Shown here: positions 20,101 to 28,643 of the stretch, in pieces
How the letters are laid out: each line of letters opens with the position of its first letter
How positions within the stretch are numbered: position 1 is the first letter of the stretch
Assembly (NCBI GenBank): GCA_032068765.1
Contig: DAMBHY010000009.1
Coordinates: forward strand, 1 to 64,000
Source: DAMBHY01 sp032068765
GTDB lineage: Bacteria > Bacteroidota > Bacteroidia > Bacteroidales > Dysgonomonadaceae
Direction: 5' to 3'
Length of the DNA: 64,000 nt
Program-made: the position numbers and the translations under genes
Notes under the pieces: generated by a model
Database searches by the model: none
The model's input: the letters and a program-made list of their open reading frames with translations, nothing else
Told to the model about the DNA's origin: nothing

Positions 20101-20434
20101 TTTTCTGATAGCCTGTTACAACAACTTCCTCAATTAGTTCGGAGTCTTCTACCAATTCAACATTAATAACACTTCCTGAAATAGGCTTTTCTACTGTTTT
20201 CATTCCTATAAAAGAGAAAACAAGCGTTTTCGCATTTTCGGGAACAGTAATGGAATATTTACCATTTATATCCGTTAATGTACCTACTTTGTTATCACTT
20301 TTTAAAACCACAGTTACACCTGGAATACCTTCTCCATCATTAGTTGATTTAACGGTTCCAGTAATTCTTTTTTGTCCGAAAATAAAAGTAGTCGAACAAA
20401 TAAAGAAAATCAAAAAGATGAAATTTTTCTTCAT
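17117..20434 (-). CDS. SusC/RagA-type TonB-dependent outer-membrane transporter
   Basis: SusC-like barrels import oligosaccharides or peptides across the outer membrane, powered by TonB. The 1105-aa protein has a signal peptide (first 20 residues, ending IFGQ), a carboxypeptidase-regulatory-like domain (about 24-95: GTVKSTNDGEGIPGVTVVL), the TonB-box-like EEVVVTGYQ, and a plug domain with RVRGVASINGANKPLWVIDG and ASATALYGARAMNGVIVITT (about 165-245). The rest is the 22-strand barrel ending in an aromatic residue (TMNIKF). It is the first gene of the operon and is preceded by a consensus promoter. No sigma/anti-sigma pair is beside it. The partner metallohydrolase hints at a peptide substrate. 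Confidence 0.96.
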   Translation of the reverse strand: MKKNFIFLIFFICSTTFIFGQKRITGTVKSTNDGEGIPGVTVVLKSDNKVGTLTDINGKYSITVPENAKTLVFSFIGMKTVEKPISGSVINVELVEDSELIEEVVVTGYQKIDKKLFTGSAVRLNSDNVKLNGVPDVSRFLQGNVSGVQVENISSTFGATPIVRVRGVASINGANKPLWVIDGVVVEDAVELSAEEITSGNLSTVLSSSTAGINPEDIESFQVLKDASATALYGARAMNGVIVITTKKAKEGRLNVNYSTNLTMRAKPLYSQYNLMTSGEEMTVYQELYEKGWIDIATANTTNNHGALSKMFYEIAKGNLSWGPNGGLNYDYLQRYADANTNWFDLLFKNSISQQHSLNINAGNDKAKVRASLGIYNDPGMTLADKVKNYTASINSDFNLTKKLMLSLKVAGNVRDQKLAASENRNFNAISGKYERNFDINPFNYALYTSRSLTPYTTSGEREYFRRNYAPFNILDELEYNKLNLGVMDLNVQADIDYKISNFLKFRSSLQARWYNSKAVQNIHEKSNNANAYRADNSLFRENNRFLFDDPDQPNLEPYSVLPVGGFKKTTENSLNSYFMRNILDYNPILKNPRHVVTFSAGQEVRYVDRTFDYNEGWGYVFDKGGLIVSDPNFIRFLNARGQDYFRSSETRNRSFGMFLAGGYSFDYKYIINGTFRYDGDNRTGKSRSARYLPTWNISGAWNVTEEPFMKDSKWINSLKLKATYGLTGDNPVNASAALAIYGAEPLRPHLTDRETALVIETLENSELTFEKQYEFNTGFEASLFNNRVFAEFEYYKRNSKDLLGLIETNGVGGMQYKFGNIGEMSIHGIDLTLKTNNIETKKFNWATTFTYSYNKNKITKWQSRDRVGTAVGRNGANFVGYPQGSLFSIPFAGLDVNGIPTFYDKDGDVTYVINMQQREDVPSLLKFEGSVRPTTTGGFINTFKYNNWKFDIGLVYSFGNKIRLDDAFDGTYSDYESLPGDLKNRWQFPGDEKITNVPSIIDKRTYAQILNAGFNPYDMYNKSDLRVADGGFIRLKSVKLEYSLPQFLLTNKYVKGIDLGLSAYNLCLLYADKKLNGIDPEFYQSGGLSLPMSPSYTFTMNIKF

Positions 20435-20497
20435 ATGTCTCGTCCTGAAATAGCGTTACAATAAAAAACTATTTAATTGTATTAAAATTTATGATGT

Positions 20498-20528
20498 CAA
20501 ATTTAGATAATTTTTAATTATAAACAAA
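20498..20528 (-). promoter_or_regulatory. Bacteroidota promoter of the susC operon
   Basis: On the minus strand TTTG (20528-20525), exactly 19 bases, then TAAATTTG (20505-20498). Both boxes and the spacing match the Bacteroidota consensus. Transcription should start near 20492, leaving a leader of about 57 bases before the susC start. Confidence 0.75.
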
Positions 20529-21271
20529 TTTTTTTTAATTTAAACCAGCAATAAGCTTATCATTAACACAAAAAAGCCCAATACACCAGCAGTTATGTCA
20601 ATAAGTATTAAATTCGCATAAAAAGCTAAATCATTGCTTCAGATAGAATCCTTGTTGTGTGGTCAGAAGGATATGTTAGAAAATGAAAATATTAAAGACA
20701 CATATTATAATGAGTGCGGGATGAAAACTTATCTTAAGGCTTCAATTCTAGTTCAAAGATTTTAAGGAAGATTTCTTTAATGCCAAACCTTTTTATCAAC
20801 TTGGCTGAATTTTTAACAGAGTGATATTCAAATAAACACAAAGTAAGCAATATTCTTAGTAGGATGTAGTGCCAAATAGCAGGAAAATAATCGAAAGTTA
20901 GAAGATCTCGAAAAATTTACAGATAACTTAATCTATACTCTTCAATGGATAAAGTTGAGAATACAATTGTTAAGAAAAATTCATTACCATCATTTGTTAC
21001 TTTTTTAGAAAGTGATTGTTTTAAATCATCCTTTGAACTACCTATAGAAGGTAAAAAAAAAACCAGATTATAATTTTCATTTAAAATTAACTATCCCTAT
21101 CATTTTCCTTAATATATCAGATTGAGATATGCAATAATGCAATTTTCTGATTTAAGTTACTCTTGCTTTACAAATCCAAAACCATCTAAAAACAAACTTA
21201 AATATTTCATAGTAATGTCTATACAACAAAAAACGATTAAACTTCAAAAGTTTAATCGTTTTATTTCGATG
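20529..21271. other. intergenic region with no intact gene
   Basis: No open frame here looks complete. A short coding-like stretch on the plus strand at about 20956-21071 (reads SLPSFVTFLESDCFKSS) is open at its end but has no credible start, and the DNA upstream has stops in all frames. It may be a decayed gene. Confidence 0.4.
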
Positions 21272-21344
21272 TGGTGCCACCAGGAATCGAACCGGGGACA
21301 CAAGGATTTTCAGTCCTTTGCTCTACCAACTGAGCTATGGCACC
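21272..21344 (-). tRNA. tRNA-Phe (GAA)
   Basis: The minus strand reads as a full 73-base tRNA: acceptor GGTGCCA paired with TGGCACC, D arm TAGCTCAGTTGGTAGAGC, anticodon arm AAGGA CTGAAAA TCCTT with anticodon GAA, T arm with GGTTCGATTCC, and discriminator A. CCA is not encoded. Confidence 0.97.
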
Positions 21345-21536
21345 ATCGTTTTGCAGAATTGCGAGTGCAAAGATAGATAATAAATTCACACTACCAAAAC
21401 TATTTTGAGAAAAATTACATTAATATTGCGCCCGAAATGCTGCATTCTCAAAACAAATACGTCAGCATTTTTATACTTTTGTACTTGTAAAATGTAAAAA
21501 AACGCTGTAACATAAACTACTGCGTCTTAATAAATA

Positions 21537-21609
21537 TATTTCCACCAGAAATGGAATCGGCGAGACAAGGATTTTCATTCCTGTGGTCAGCCAACTGAAT
21601 CATAACACC
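21537..21609 (-). pseudogene. decayed tRNA-Phe copy
   Basis: This 73-base stretch aligns with the tRNA-Phe gene 265 bases away without any gap; I count 55 of 73 identical bases. The anticodon loop (TGAAAA) and much of the anticodon stem remain, but the acceptor stem (TATGG-end against GGAAATA-end) no longer pairs and the T arm is damaged. It cannot fold as a working tRNA. A tandem duplication or an old attachment-site copy could explain it. Confidence 0.8.
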
Positions 21610-21643
21610 ATATTTTAACAAAATAAGTAATAATAGGAAAATA

Positions 21644-22792
21644 ATGGAAGATAAAAAGATATTCGGACTAAAGAGAAATGTATTTTTCATAGGGATTACT
21701 AGTTTCTTCACCGATACGTCTACCAAAATGGTGTATAGTGTAATGCCGCTTTTCTTGCTATCAATGGGAGCTTCCAAAACTTCGATATCGCTAATTGAAG
21801 GAATTGCGGAAAGTACGGCAGCGTTTTTCAAGGCATTTTCGGGATACTTGAGTGACAAAATCGGGAAAAACAAGCCTTTCATGCTGATTGGATATGGCAT
21901 TACCGCATTGATAACACCTTTGTTTATTTTTGTTGGAAAACCTATTAATGTATTATTTCTGAAATTTCTCGAGAAAATTGGAAAAGGTTTGCGTGCTGCA
22001 CCGCGAGATAGCCTGATTGCTGCTTCTGTTGATAAGAAAGATGCCGGTAAGAATTTCGGTTTTCATAAAGCAATGGACAACAGCGGTGCCATACTAGGTC
22101 CGCTTACTGCGTTCCTACTACTCTACTATTTTCCGCTCAACTTTACCAACATTTTTTTGATAGCAACTATCCCGGCAGTGCTAGGAGTACTTTCCATTAT
22201 CTTTTTTATCAAAGATATGGGCACAAATAATAAAAAAATAGATAACAAATTTCGTTTCAACCAACTACCACGCAAATATTATTTCTTTTTGTTTGTGATA
22301 TTCATTTTTACTTTAGGCAATTCTGCTGACGCGCTGTTATTGGTGAAAACTGCTGAAACAGGTATTGACAAAGCTTATGTTCCATTTGTCTACATGATTT
22401 TCAATACCGTTTCGGTATTGTTGGCAGTACCTATCGGGAAGATTTCTGATAAACGCGGTCGTGAGATAATGATTATCCTGGGATTTTTGGTATACGCTGT
22501 GGTGTATTTCTTTTTTGGAAAATACAATAGTCTGAATATTTTTATGATACTCTTTGTATTTTACGGATTGTATAGTGCATTGGTAGACGGCAGTCAAAAA
22601 GCATTGATTTCGGATATCGTATCAAAAGAACTAAAAGGAACAGGATTTGGGATTTACCATGCCATTCTCGGAATCACCCTGCTTCCTGCCAGTTTGATTG
22701 CTGGAGTTCTGTATGACAAAGTGGATGCGAATGCTCCTTTTACTATCTGCCAATTCGTCACCTTTTTTGTCAGTAATAGCTGTAATTACTAA
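21644..22792 (+). pseudogene. MFS transporter, 3' end lost
   Basis: The frame encodes an efflux-type major facilitator protein with about eleven membrane segments: SFFTDTSTKMVYSVMPLFLL, then the loop GYLSDKIGKNKPFMLIGYG, then LRAAPRDSLIAASV and GFHKAMDNSGAILGPLTAFL, and a second half with LGNSADALLLVK and IGKISDKRGREIMII. The conserved coding sequence stops at DKVDANAPF (22741). The remaining 16 residues come from foreign DNA that on the other strand encodes the SrfB-like protein. Normal family members would have one more membrane helix, so the product is truncated and may not work. The substrate is not predictable. Confidence 0.8.
22735..22748. other. deletion junction fusing MFS gene and srfB-like gene tail to tail
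   Basis: Left of here the plus strand encodes conserved MFS residues (ANAPF); right of here the minus strand encodes the SrfB C-terminal region (DKKGDELADSK). Both genes lose their natural ends at the same point, within TTTTACT. This marks the left limit of the old inserted element. Confidence 0.7.
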
Positions 22793-25693
22793 TTTTTCTT
22801 TATCATCTTCATCGCGTTCAATAGATAATTGGAAAGGCATTCGTAAACGTAAATCATCAATAATTTCCTTAACCTTAGCAAGAGCTTGCGTTTCATTTAT
22901 AGAAGTGCCTTCTTGAATAGATTTATTCCTTATGCGATCAAACATCTTGTGTTGATTAAAATCAATGACATATAATTTTCTTGAAGGATAAGAGTCCAAT
23001 CCTATTTGTCGAACATTTAAGGTCGTAGGCAAAGAACTAACCACCAATTCTCCCATATTTTTTTCGGGTGTTATGAAGTATTCTACCGGTTGCCCTTCCC
23101 GTGAAGATTCTATGTAATTAATTACAGATATTAGTTTTTTATCTAATTGCGATTTATCTATTAAGAATTTATCAAGATTACCAAGAGAGGTAGCATAATA
23201 ACCTACTAATGCTCCCATTGCAACGATAGTTTTTGCAGTTGCTTTCCCCGTGTTATTTTTATTAGGATACCAATGTCCCACAAAATAATCATTCAATAAT
23301 ATTAAACGATTTGGAGACACAGAATAATACTTTAAAAAAATGTTTCGTATAGGAGATAAAGACGAAGGTCGTCCTGACAATAATACAATATCACAATTAT
23401 AGGCATACATTATAGTTGCAATTTTTTTTAATAGGGGTTCAAAAGCTCTTGATATAACATCGGAAACAGCAGATTTGTCAAACTCCCATTCAAGATCTTC
23501 TAAATCAAAGGAAAAATACTTCTTAAATCCCTCTTTTATCCGTTCGTTAGGTGGACAATCTTCAAATACATCTGTATAGCGTATTGTACAATCCTTAATG
23601 TCATTAGCTAACATATCAAGGAAACAATACATAAGTGGTATAGAATATTGTATATTGAAATCTCTACGCAGTTTTCGGTCTGAAATCGTTTGTCCAGTAT
23701 AATCTGGACCAAAAAAATTGCGCAGACGTTGACGATAATCAGTTTCAGAAAGCTCTTTCATTTTCTTTCTAAAAGCACTATTGGGAGAGAAGAACATAAT
23801 TTTCCTTATAAGTTCATTGAGCATCTCATCACCAGCGTAATAGTAACTATCGTAAAAAAGTGGTTCTGGAGTAATTGTTGTTACATCTCCTTTCGTATAA
23901 GAATAACGGCTAATCATTAAGTCTGATGTTCCAGCGCCAATATCCAAAGAACCAATTGTTAATTCTGGTTGAATATTATTTTGAGAAGTTTTTCCGTATA
24001 AATTAAAGAACTCTTGGCAAGATCCCTTATATTTCCAACCAATTTCACCATATATATATACTAATTGAGAGCAAGTTGCTTCATCGTAATACCATTTGCT
24101 TTCTGCATCTTTAAACGTAGTAACAGCAAGTGCAATGTCAACTCGGTGATTTTCATTCTTAAAAAGATTAAGTAACTTTACCGCATCACCAGCACATTTC
24201 ACAAGAGCTTCTCTTTCAAGTTTAGACATAGCCGTAGGACAAGTAACAACCATACGTCTTATGCGACGAGGCAATGTTATATCACCACGATCTATCCGAT
24301 ATTGATTATTATTGATTTGTACCTGTGCTTGAACAAGCATCTCAAGAAAAGCAAGAGTCATAAGAGATCGTCTTGAATAGTGATAAGATTGCCCTCCCGT
24401 AGCGTTGATAGCTAACTGCCCATCGCTTTGTATGTGTTCTGAGATACCAGGAATATTTAATATGTGATTATCTTTTTCTCCATCAAGCACCATAAAGTTC
24501 CATTCATCTTTACTTTTATGACTATCCCAAAGATACCTTTTGGGGCTTGACATAGTAGAAAGACTTTCCCTATTTGAAACAGATTCAGCTGCACGATGTA
24601 TCAAATGATTCGCTTCTTTTCCTAGCCTTACAAAACTAGGATGTACAAATTGTTTACTGCCTTGTATCCCAAAGTCACCAAAATCCACCTTCCTAAATGC
24701 TAATCGCATATCAAAAGGTTCTTTATATGTATTTATAATAGTACCATTGGAGTCAGTTTTTAAAAGATTTGTATAGTCAATTAATTCCAACTGATTTACT
24801 TGATTGAAATTTGAATTATCTTCAACAAGCAGTGCGGTTGTTCGCGAGTTGCCTATATCAATAACCATATCAACATCTTTCACCAAAGTATCTTTGTCTT
24901 TAAATAAAGACACCTTTGGGAACAACTCATTCTGAGCCACATAGTCGACTAATAAATAAAAAGATGCTACATAGCTAAGCTTTTTACCAGATTTAATCTT
25001 ACCTACACTACTTATATTAGGATGCACTAAAGAAAATAAATAGTCATTTATGTATTCCCACTCTTGTTTGGGTGAGCAATAATCCATGAGATAAAACTCC
25101 TGCTTGCAAACCTCAAATTTCATTTCAGTCATAAACTGATCTGGGAACATCGGACATTCTTCATATTTACTATTTTGTTCTACAGTACGAGTATCAAATG
25201 CTAAAATCACATTATAGCGTTTGGTTTGTTCTGTAGAGTCAATAGGTACAAGCATAAATCGGCTCCAGTTTAGTGGACCAAATCTAAATTTCGTTTCACT
25301 GCGTTTGAAGAAGTATGGCAGTGGTAACCATTTATTTTCAAAGAAATCTAAAGTATTACCTTTATCGGAAAAAGTCATTTTGTAAATTTCACCTGTACAT
25401 TTCATCTCTTCATCAATCATCAGAGGGATTATTCCCTCTTCAGCTAATGAGCTAACATCAATATCCACACAGCCAGTGGATTCTGATAAAAATCCGTTTT
25501 CAAAGAGTTCTTTTTTCTTAAAAAAGTACCTATTAGTTTCAGTTGAAACTTCATGGGCCAAATCAAGAATCCATTCGCCATTTGTAGTATCATACCACTC
25601 GTGAAACCACAAACTGAACTTTTCCTTCATTCTGATTTCCAAAGGAAAAGTTGTAATGTGTATGCCTGAATTTGCTATTAATGAATATGCCAT
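22742..25693 (-). CDS. SrfB-like protein (Hsp70/actin-type ATPase fold), C-terminus chimeric
   Basis: The frame runs from 25693 to 22631 (1020 aa), but only residues up to GDELADSK (22742) are original; the last 36 residues are the antisense of the MFS gene. The start SLIANSGIHITTFPLEI and the overall layout match the SrfB family (named virulence factor SrfB). ATPase signatures are visible: phosphate 1 VIDIGNSRTTALLVED (about 276-291), phosphate 2 SLDIGAGTSDLMI (about 580-592), and adenosine motif VLLSGRPSS (about 769). In other bacteria srfB is linked to srfC and srfA, which are absent here, presumably lost with the deletion that formed the junction. The role is not established. The product may still fold, since the lost part is small. 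Confidence 0.75.
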
Positions 25694-25864
25694 ATTACTC
25701 TGTTATTTGGGGCTGTTGTTTGTCTTACTCTTACATAGAGTGCATTAATTGACTGTAAAGTTAAAATATATTTACAGATAGTATGCTTTTCCTTGTGAAA
25801 CTTTTATTTTGGAAAGAAAATGCTTGACGAGTTAACTCAAACATATTACTTAAATACTGCAAAT

Positions 25865-26512
25865 TTAATGATATTTGACCTCTGCCGCCTTGAATTCCTC
25901 AATTCCACGTAAGGGATTTACTGGTATTGTCCTTTCATCGTATGATTGGTTAATGCAAGCACGGAGCTTGTTAAAATAAGAGACCTTTGAATTTTAGGAC
26001 AATCCTTGGAACACATCTCTTTCTCTACGTGGACCGGTTCGCTTATGAGTGTCTTTTTCCACATTATTCAGAAAATCCTTGTAGTCGTTTATAAACTCTG
26101 GAGTTATATCTTTGAAAGTGGTTTGCTCATTACAATATATCTTAAGATAACGCAAGCAACTTCTACAGTTACCCCAATTAACATCTGATTCAGGATTTTT
26201 ATGTCTGTCTTCAACCATTTTCCGATAGTATTCCAGAAAAAGCGTATCCTCTTTGAATTGACGAGTAAAAGAATACTCTCCGTTATGCATTTCAATGAGG
26301 CGTTTGGATTTTATAGCTTGTGCAGTTGCCAACGTTTGTCGGTTCTGCGCGCGTTCCATCCGAGTAATAGCATTAATCAGATAAAGTTTCAGGTACTCTT
26401 TATGGCGTTTCCCATTTCTGTAGATGTCAAGATAGAAGCTCACATTACCGTTTGCCAACTTCTTTTCCCGTAGCTTGACAGGTTCTTTCTGGATTGTTGT
26501 TTTCTTAGTCAT
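25865..26512 (-). pseudogene. tyrosine integrase of an old element, nonsense mutation and truncation
   Basis: The start MTKKTTIQKEPVKLREKKL is the arm-DNA-binding domain of Bacteroidota integrases, followed by the SAM-like core-binding domain (FLEYYRKMVEDRH, then YLKIYCNEQTTFKDITPEFI). The frame stops at TAA 25994-25996 after VFQGLS, but translation past this stop continues in frame as NSKVSYFNKLRACINQSY and NPLRGIEEFKAAEVKYH, exactly as in relatives. The stop is thus a nonsense change (probably CAA to TAA). At 25865 the homology ends and the whole catalytic domain is missing. The gene is dead. Confidence 0.85.
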
Positions 26513-26553
26513 AGCCTGTTCCTATTTAATGAGATGTGATTTATTATTCTCGA

Positions 26554-26569
26554 GGACAAAATTTTGTCC
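26554..26569. repeat. 16-bp palindrome in front of the dead integrase
   Basis: GGACAAAATTTTGTCC is a perfect palindrome 42 bases upstream of the integrase start; further GTCC and GGACAAAATTA copies follow to about 26606. These may be arm-type binding sites or the operator of the old integrase. Confidence 0.5.
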
Positions 26570-26737
26570 CTCGTGTCCCTCATGGGTGACAAACTGTGGA
26601 CAAAATTACGAAAAAAATATAAACGCAGGCAGAAAACCCAGAGAAAAAGAGAGAAGATGAAAACTTTTATAAAGTCATTGATTTTAGGCGCTTTATAGAT
26701 TTATATTTTCTCTTTTTATGCTTTTCTTTTCTTCTAT

Positions 26738-26755
26738 TTATTTTCCGATGCAAAA
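26738..26755 (-). other. left attachment site: displaced mnmE 3' end
   Basis: The minus strand reads TTTTGCATCGGAAAATAA, which encodes FCIGK and stop, the exact C-terminus of MnmE. The 11-base core CCGATGCAAAA (26745-26755, plus strand) recurs at 46050-46060 at the end of the intact mnmE gene. Upstream of the core the homology to mnmE stops. This is what remains at the far end when an element integrates into the 3' end of a gene and supplies a new end. Confidence 0.85.
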
Positions 26756-27067
26756 AATGCAAACCATTTAATTTCAGCATTTTAAATGATTTGCGATACA
26801 AATTGAGAGTTACATTCTATTTACTTGTTTTTGATTATCAATCAGTTACAAAAATAACGTCTTTTCCAAGGATTATTCACTGGATATCAGATATTTGCAT
26901 TTTCAGATTTGTACCGAGTTTGTACCGCATTTCCTTGAGTTTTAACCATAAACCACTGTAAAATCCTATAGATAAATATATTGCATTTCCTATCTTAGTT
27001 CAAAAAACACATTTTTACAGTTTTTCTTTTCTTTATTGTTTTCTTTGCCTTTTCCAGCATAAAAGAA
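26756..27067. other. left end of the mobilizable element, non-coding
   Basis: AT-rich DNA between the attachment core and the AlbA-type gene. It holds the paired GTACAAA sites at 26908-26928 and an inverted pair ACTGTAAAA (about 26953) and TTTTTACAG (about 27014), which may end transcription of the AlbA-type gene. No open frame is credible. Confidence 0.55.
26908..26928 (+). promoter_or_regulatory. paired integrase arm-type sites, left end
   Basis: Two TTTGTACCG units lie head to tail, 12 bases apart start to start. The reverse complement of the same pair is found at 45902-45923 near the other end of the element. Such inverted subterminal pairs are what a tyrosine integrase with an arm-binding domain uses; this use is inferred. 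Confidence 0.6.
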
Positions 27068-28540
27068 CTAATCCTTATTTATAATTACCCATTTCCCAGA
27101 TTTTGTAGCTCCTTCGTGTTTGATAACACCCTGTTTGACTAGTTGAGAAATATGGTATTTAATTTTTCCATGAGAATATCCCAATTGATTTTCCAACTCT
27201 TTACGTGTAATTGTGGGGTTTATTTTTATCGCTTCGACAATTTCTTCTTGGATGCTTCTTGGACGTTTCTTGGACGTTTCTTGGACGTTTCTTGGGCTTT
27301 TCTTGGGCTTTTCTTGAGTAGTTTCCGCTCCAAACCCTTCATCTAAATATTTCTCAGAAATATTCTCTATTACCTTAAATGCCGTTACCAATGAAAAATC
27401 AAAAACAGCTTTACCGTTTCCATTTTCCATTAATTCCTTTTGCACTCGATACACACCACGACTGAAACGATTCACATAGCCCAACACCTTCATTGCTTCA
27501 GCAATAAACGGATTGCGGTAATCACTGACGTTTGGGAAATTATCCGGCGTTACTTTACCGTATAATCCGCCGGGATTTTGCACTTCAATTCTATCATCAT
27601 ATTCATAAAATTGTACAGGTGCATTAGTTTCATAATCACGATGCATGATGGCGTTCATTAAAAGCTCACGAGTTGCCCAATAGGGATACTTTGAGAAAGT
27701 TTCTTCACGGAGCACACTCACGGGAATAGGACGCTTCTGCGCAATACTTGTTTCTATGAAAGTGTCAACCTTAGGCAACTCACGACAAAGATTTCCACTA
27801 AATTTATGCTCATTAATGATGTCTCCGGCGCGATCTTTCCCTTTGAAACGGACATATTGAATATAAGAACCATGCAAATAACGCTCCGGATTTAGTCCAA
27901 AAAGAACAATTGCTCCATTGGTCGGACAATTATAACGCAAATCATACAGTCCGAGTGAAGCGAGTTGCTTATCAATAGTACGTTTATCTTCAGAAAGCAC
28001 CTCCTCGGCAACTGCTTTAGGCAGGTATTCTTTTTTGATGATGGCTATATCCAAATCATCAAGTGTTGTACCCAAACAGGGCATTGCGTCAAACGTGTGT
28101 ACGTTGGACAACCGACGTTCGGTCAATATTTTTTCTTCCGCTTCTGTAGCAATACTTTTTCTTGGACCAACCCGCACCCAAACACGCCCACGATAACGAA
28201 CGGGTGGAAATTCTGAAGGCTGAACTTCAGCAACCAGTACATCGCCATCATCAAATGAAAATTTTTCAACTGTCATTACAGGTTGCGGCAGGATATTACC
28301 GTCGGTACGAATATTGGATATTTTTAAAAGCAGCTTGTCGTCCACTTTCAACCCCGATAGTGTGCCATTGTCATGGGCACCTATAATTAAATAGCCATTC
28401 TTTCCACTTCCCGAAACATCGTTGGAAAAGGCACAGATAGCTTGACAGAACTTGTCCATATTGTCCGTGGAAGTTGTCCGTTCAATGTGGCTGCTTTCGG
28501 TATCGGAAAGAATATCTTTAAGTTGGGATTGGGTAAGCAT
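27068..28540 (-). CDS. AlbA_2/Schlafen-type DNA-binding protein with HATPase-like domain
   Basis: The protein has an N-terminal AlbA_2 (Schlafen-like) domain with the SSHIERTTSTDNMDKF and AFSNDVSGSGKNGYLIIG motifs (about residues 15-60), a middle RecG-like HATPase_c_4 region (YWATRELLMNAIMHRDY and RIEVQNPGGLYG, about 260-310), and a C-terminal winged helix (ITRKELENQLGYSHGKIKYH). I place the start at MLTQSQLK (28540), since a -7 box at 28568-28575 lies inside the 13-codon upstream extension. Members are often called transcriptional regulators or RecG-related; none has a clear reaction. A run of 11-bp tandem repeats splits the HATPase part from the winged helix. Confidence 0.8.
   Translation of the reverse strand: MLTQSQLKDILSDTESSHIERTTSTDNMDKFCQAICAFSNDVSGSGKNGYLIIGAHDNGTLSGLKVDDKLLLKISNIRTDGNILPQPVMTVEKFSFDDGDVLVAEVQPSEFPPVRYRGRVWVRVGPRKSIATEAEEKILTERRLSNVHTFDAMPCLGTTLDDLDIAIIKKEYLPKAVAEEVLSEDKRTIDKQLASLGLYDLRYNCPTNGAIVLFGLNPERYLHGSYIQYVRFKGKDRAGDIINEHKFSGNLCRELPKVDTFIETSIAQKRPIPVSVLREETFSKYPYWATRELLMNAIMHRDYETNAPVQFYEYDDRIEVQNPGGLYGKVTPDNFPNVSDYRNPFIAEAMKVLGYVNRFSRGVYRVQKELMENGNGKAVFDFSLVTAFKVIENISEKYLDEGFGAETTQEKPKKSPRNVQETSKKRPRSIQEEIVEAIKINPTITRKELENQLGYSHGKIKYHISQLVKQGVIKHEGATKSGKWVIINKD
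27258..27317 (-). repeat. 11-bp tandem repeats inside the AlbA-type gene
   Basis: CTTGG recurs at 27258, 27269, 27280, 27291, 27302, and CTTGA at 27313, always 11 bases apart, within units of the form CTTGGACGTTT or CTTGGGCTTTT. Eleven is not a multiple of three, so gain or loss of one unit would shift the frame and remove the C-terminal winged helix. In the present state the frame is open (peptide around SPRNVQETSKKRPRSIQE). Confidence 0.75.
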
Positions 28541-28567
28541 AATTCTTAAAAGTCTGATTTTTAAAAA

Positions 28568-28575
28568 CAAAGTTA
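28568..28575 (-). promoter_or_regulatory. -7 box of the AlbA-type gene
   Basis: The minus strand reads TAACTTTG, fitting TAnnTTTG, 28 bases before the chosen ATG at 28540. No TTTG is found 19 bases further upstream. Confidence 0.45.
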
Positions 28576-28643
28576 GCAAAAAACGCTGGATTATTGTATC
28601 TTATCTCTCTTATAATAACATCAACTAAAATAAAAAATAGATT

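Noticed and set aside
21272..26745. tRNA-Phe copy as the attachment site of the 19.3-kb element
   Set aside because: The element's direct repeats are at the mnmE end, and the tRNA copy is outside the element and full length, not a short att core.
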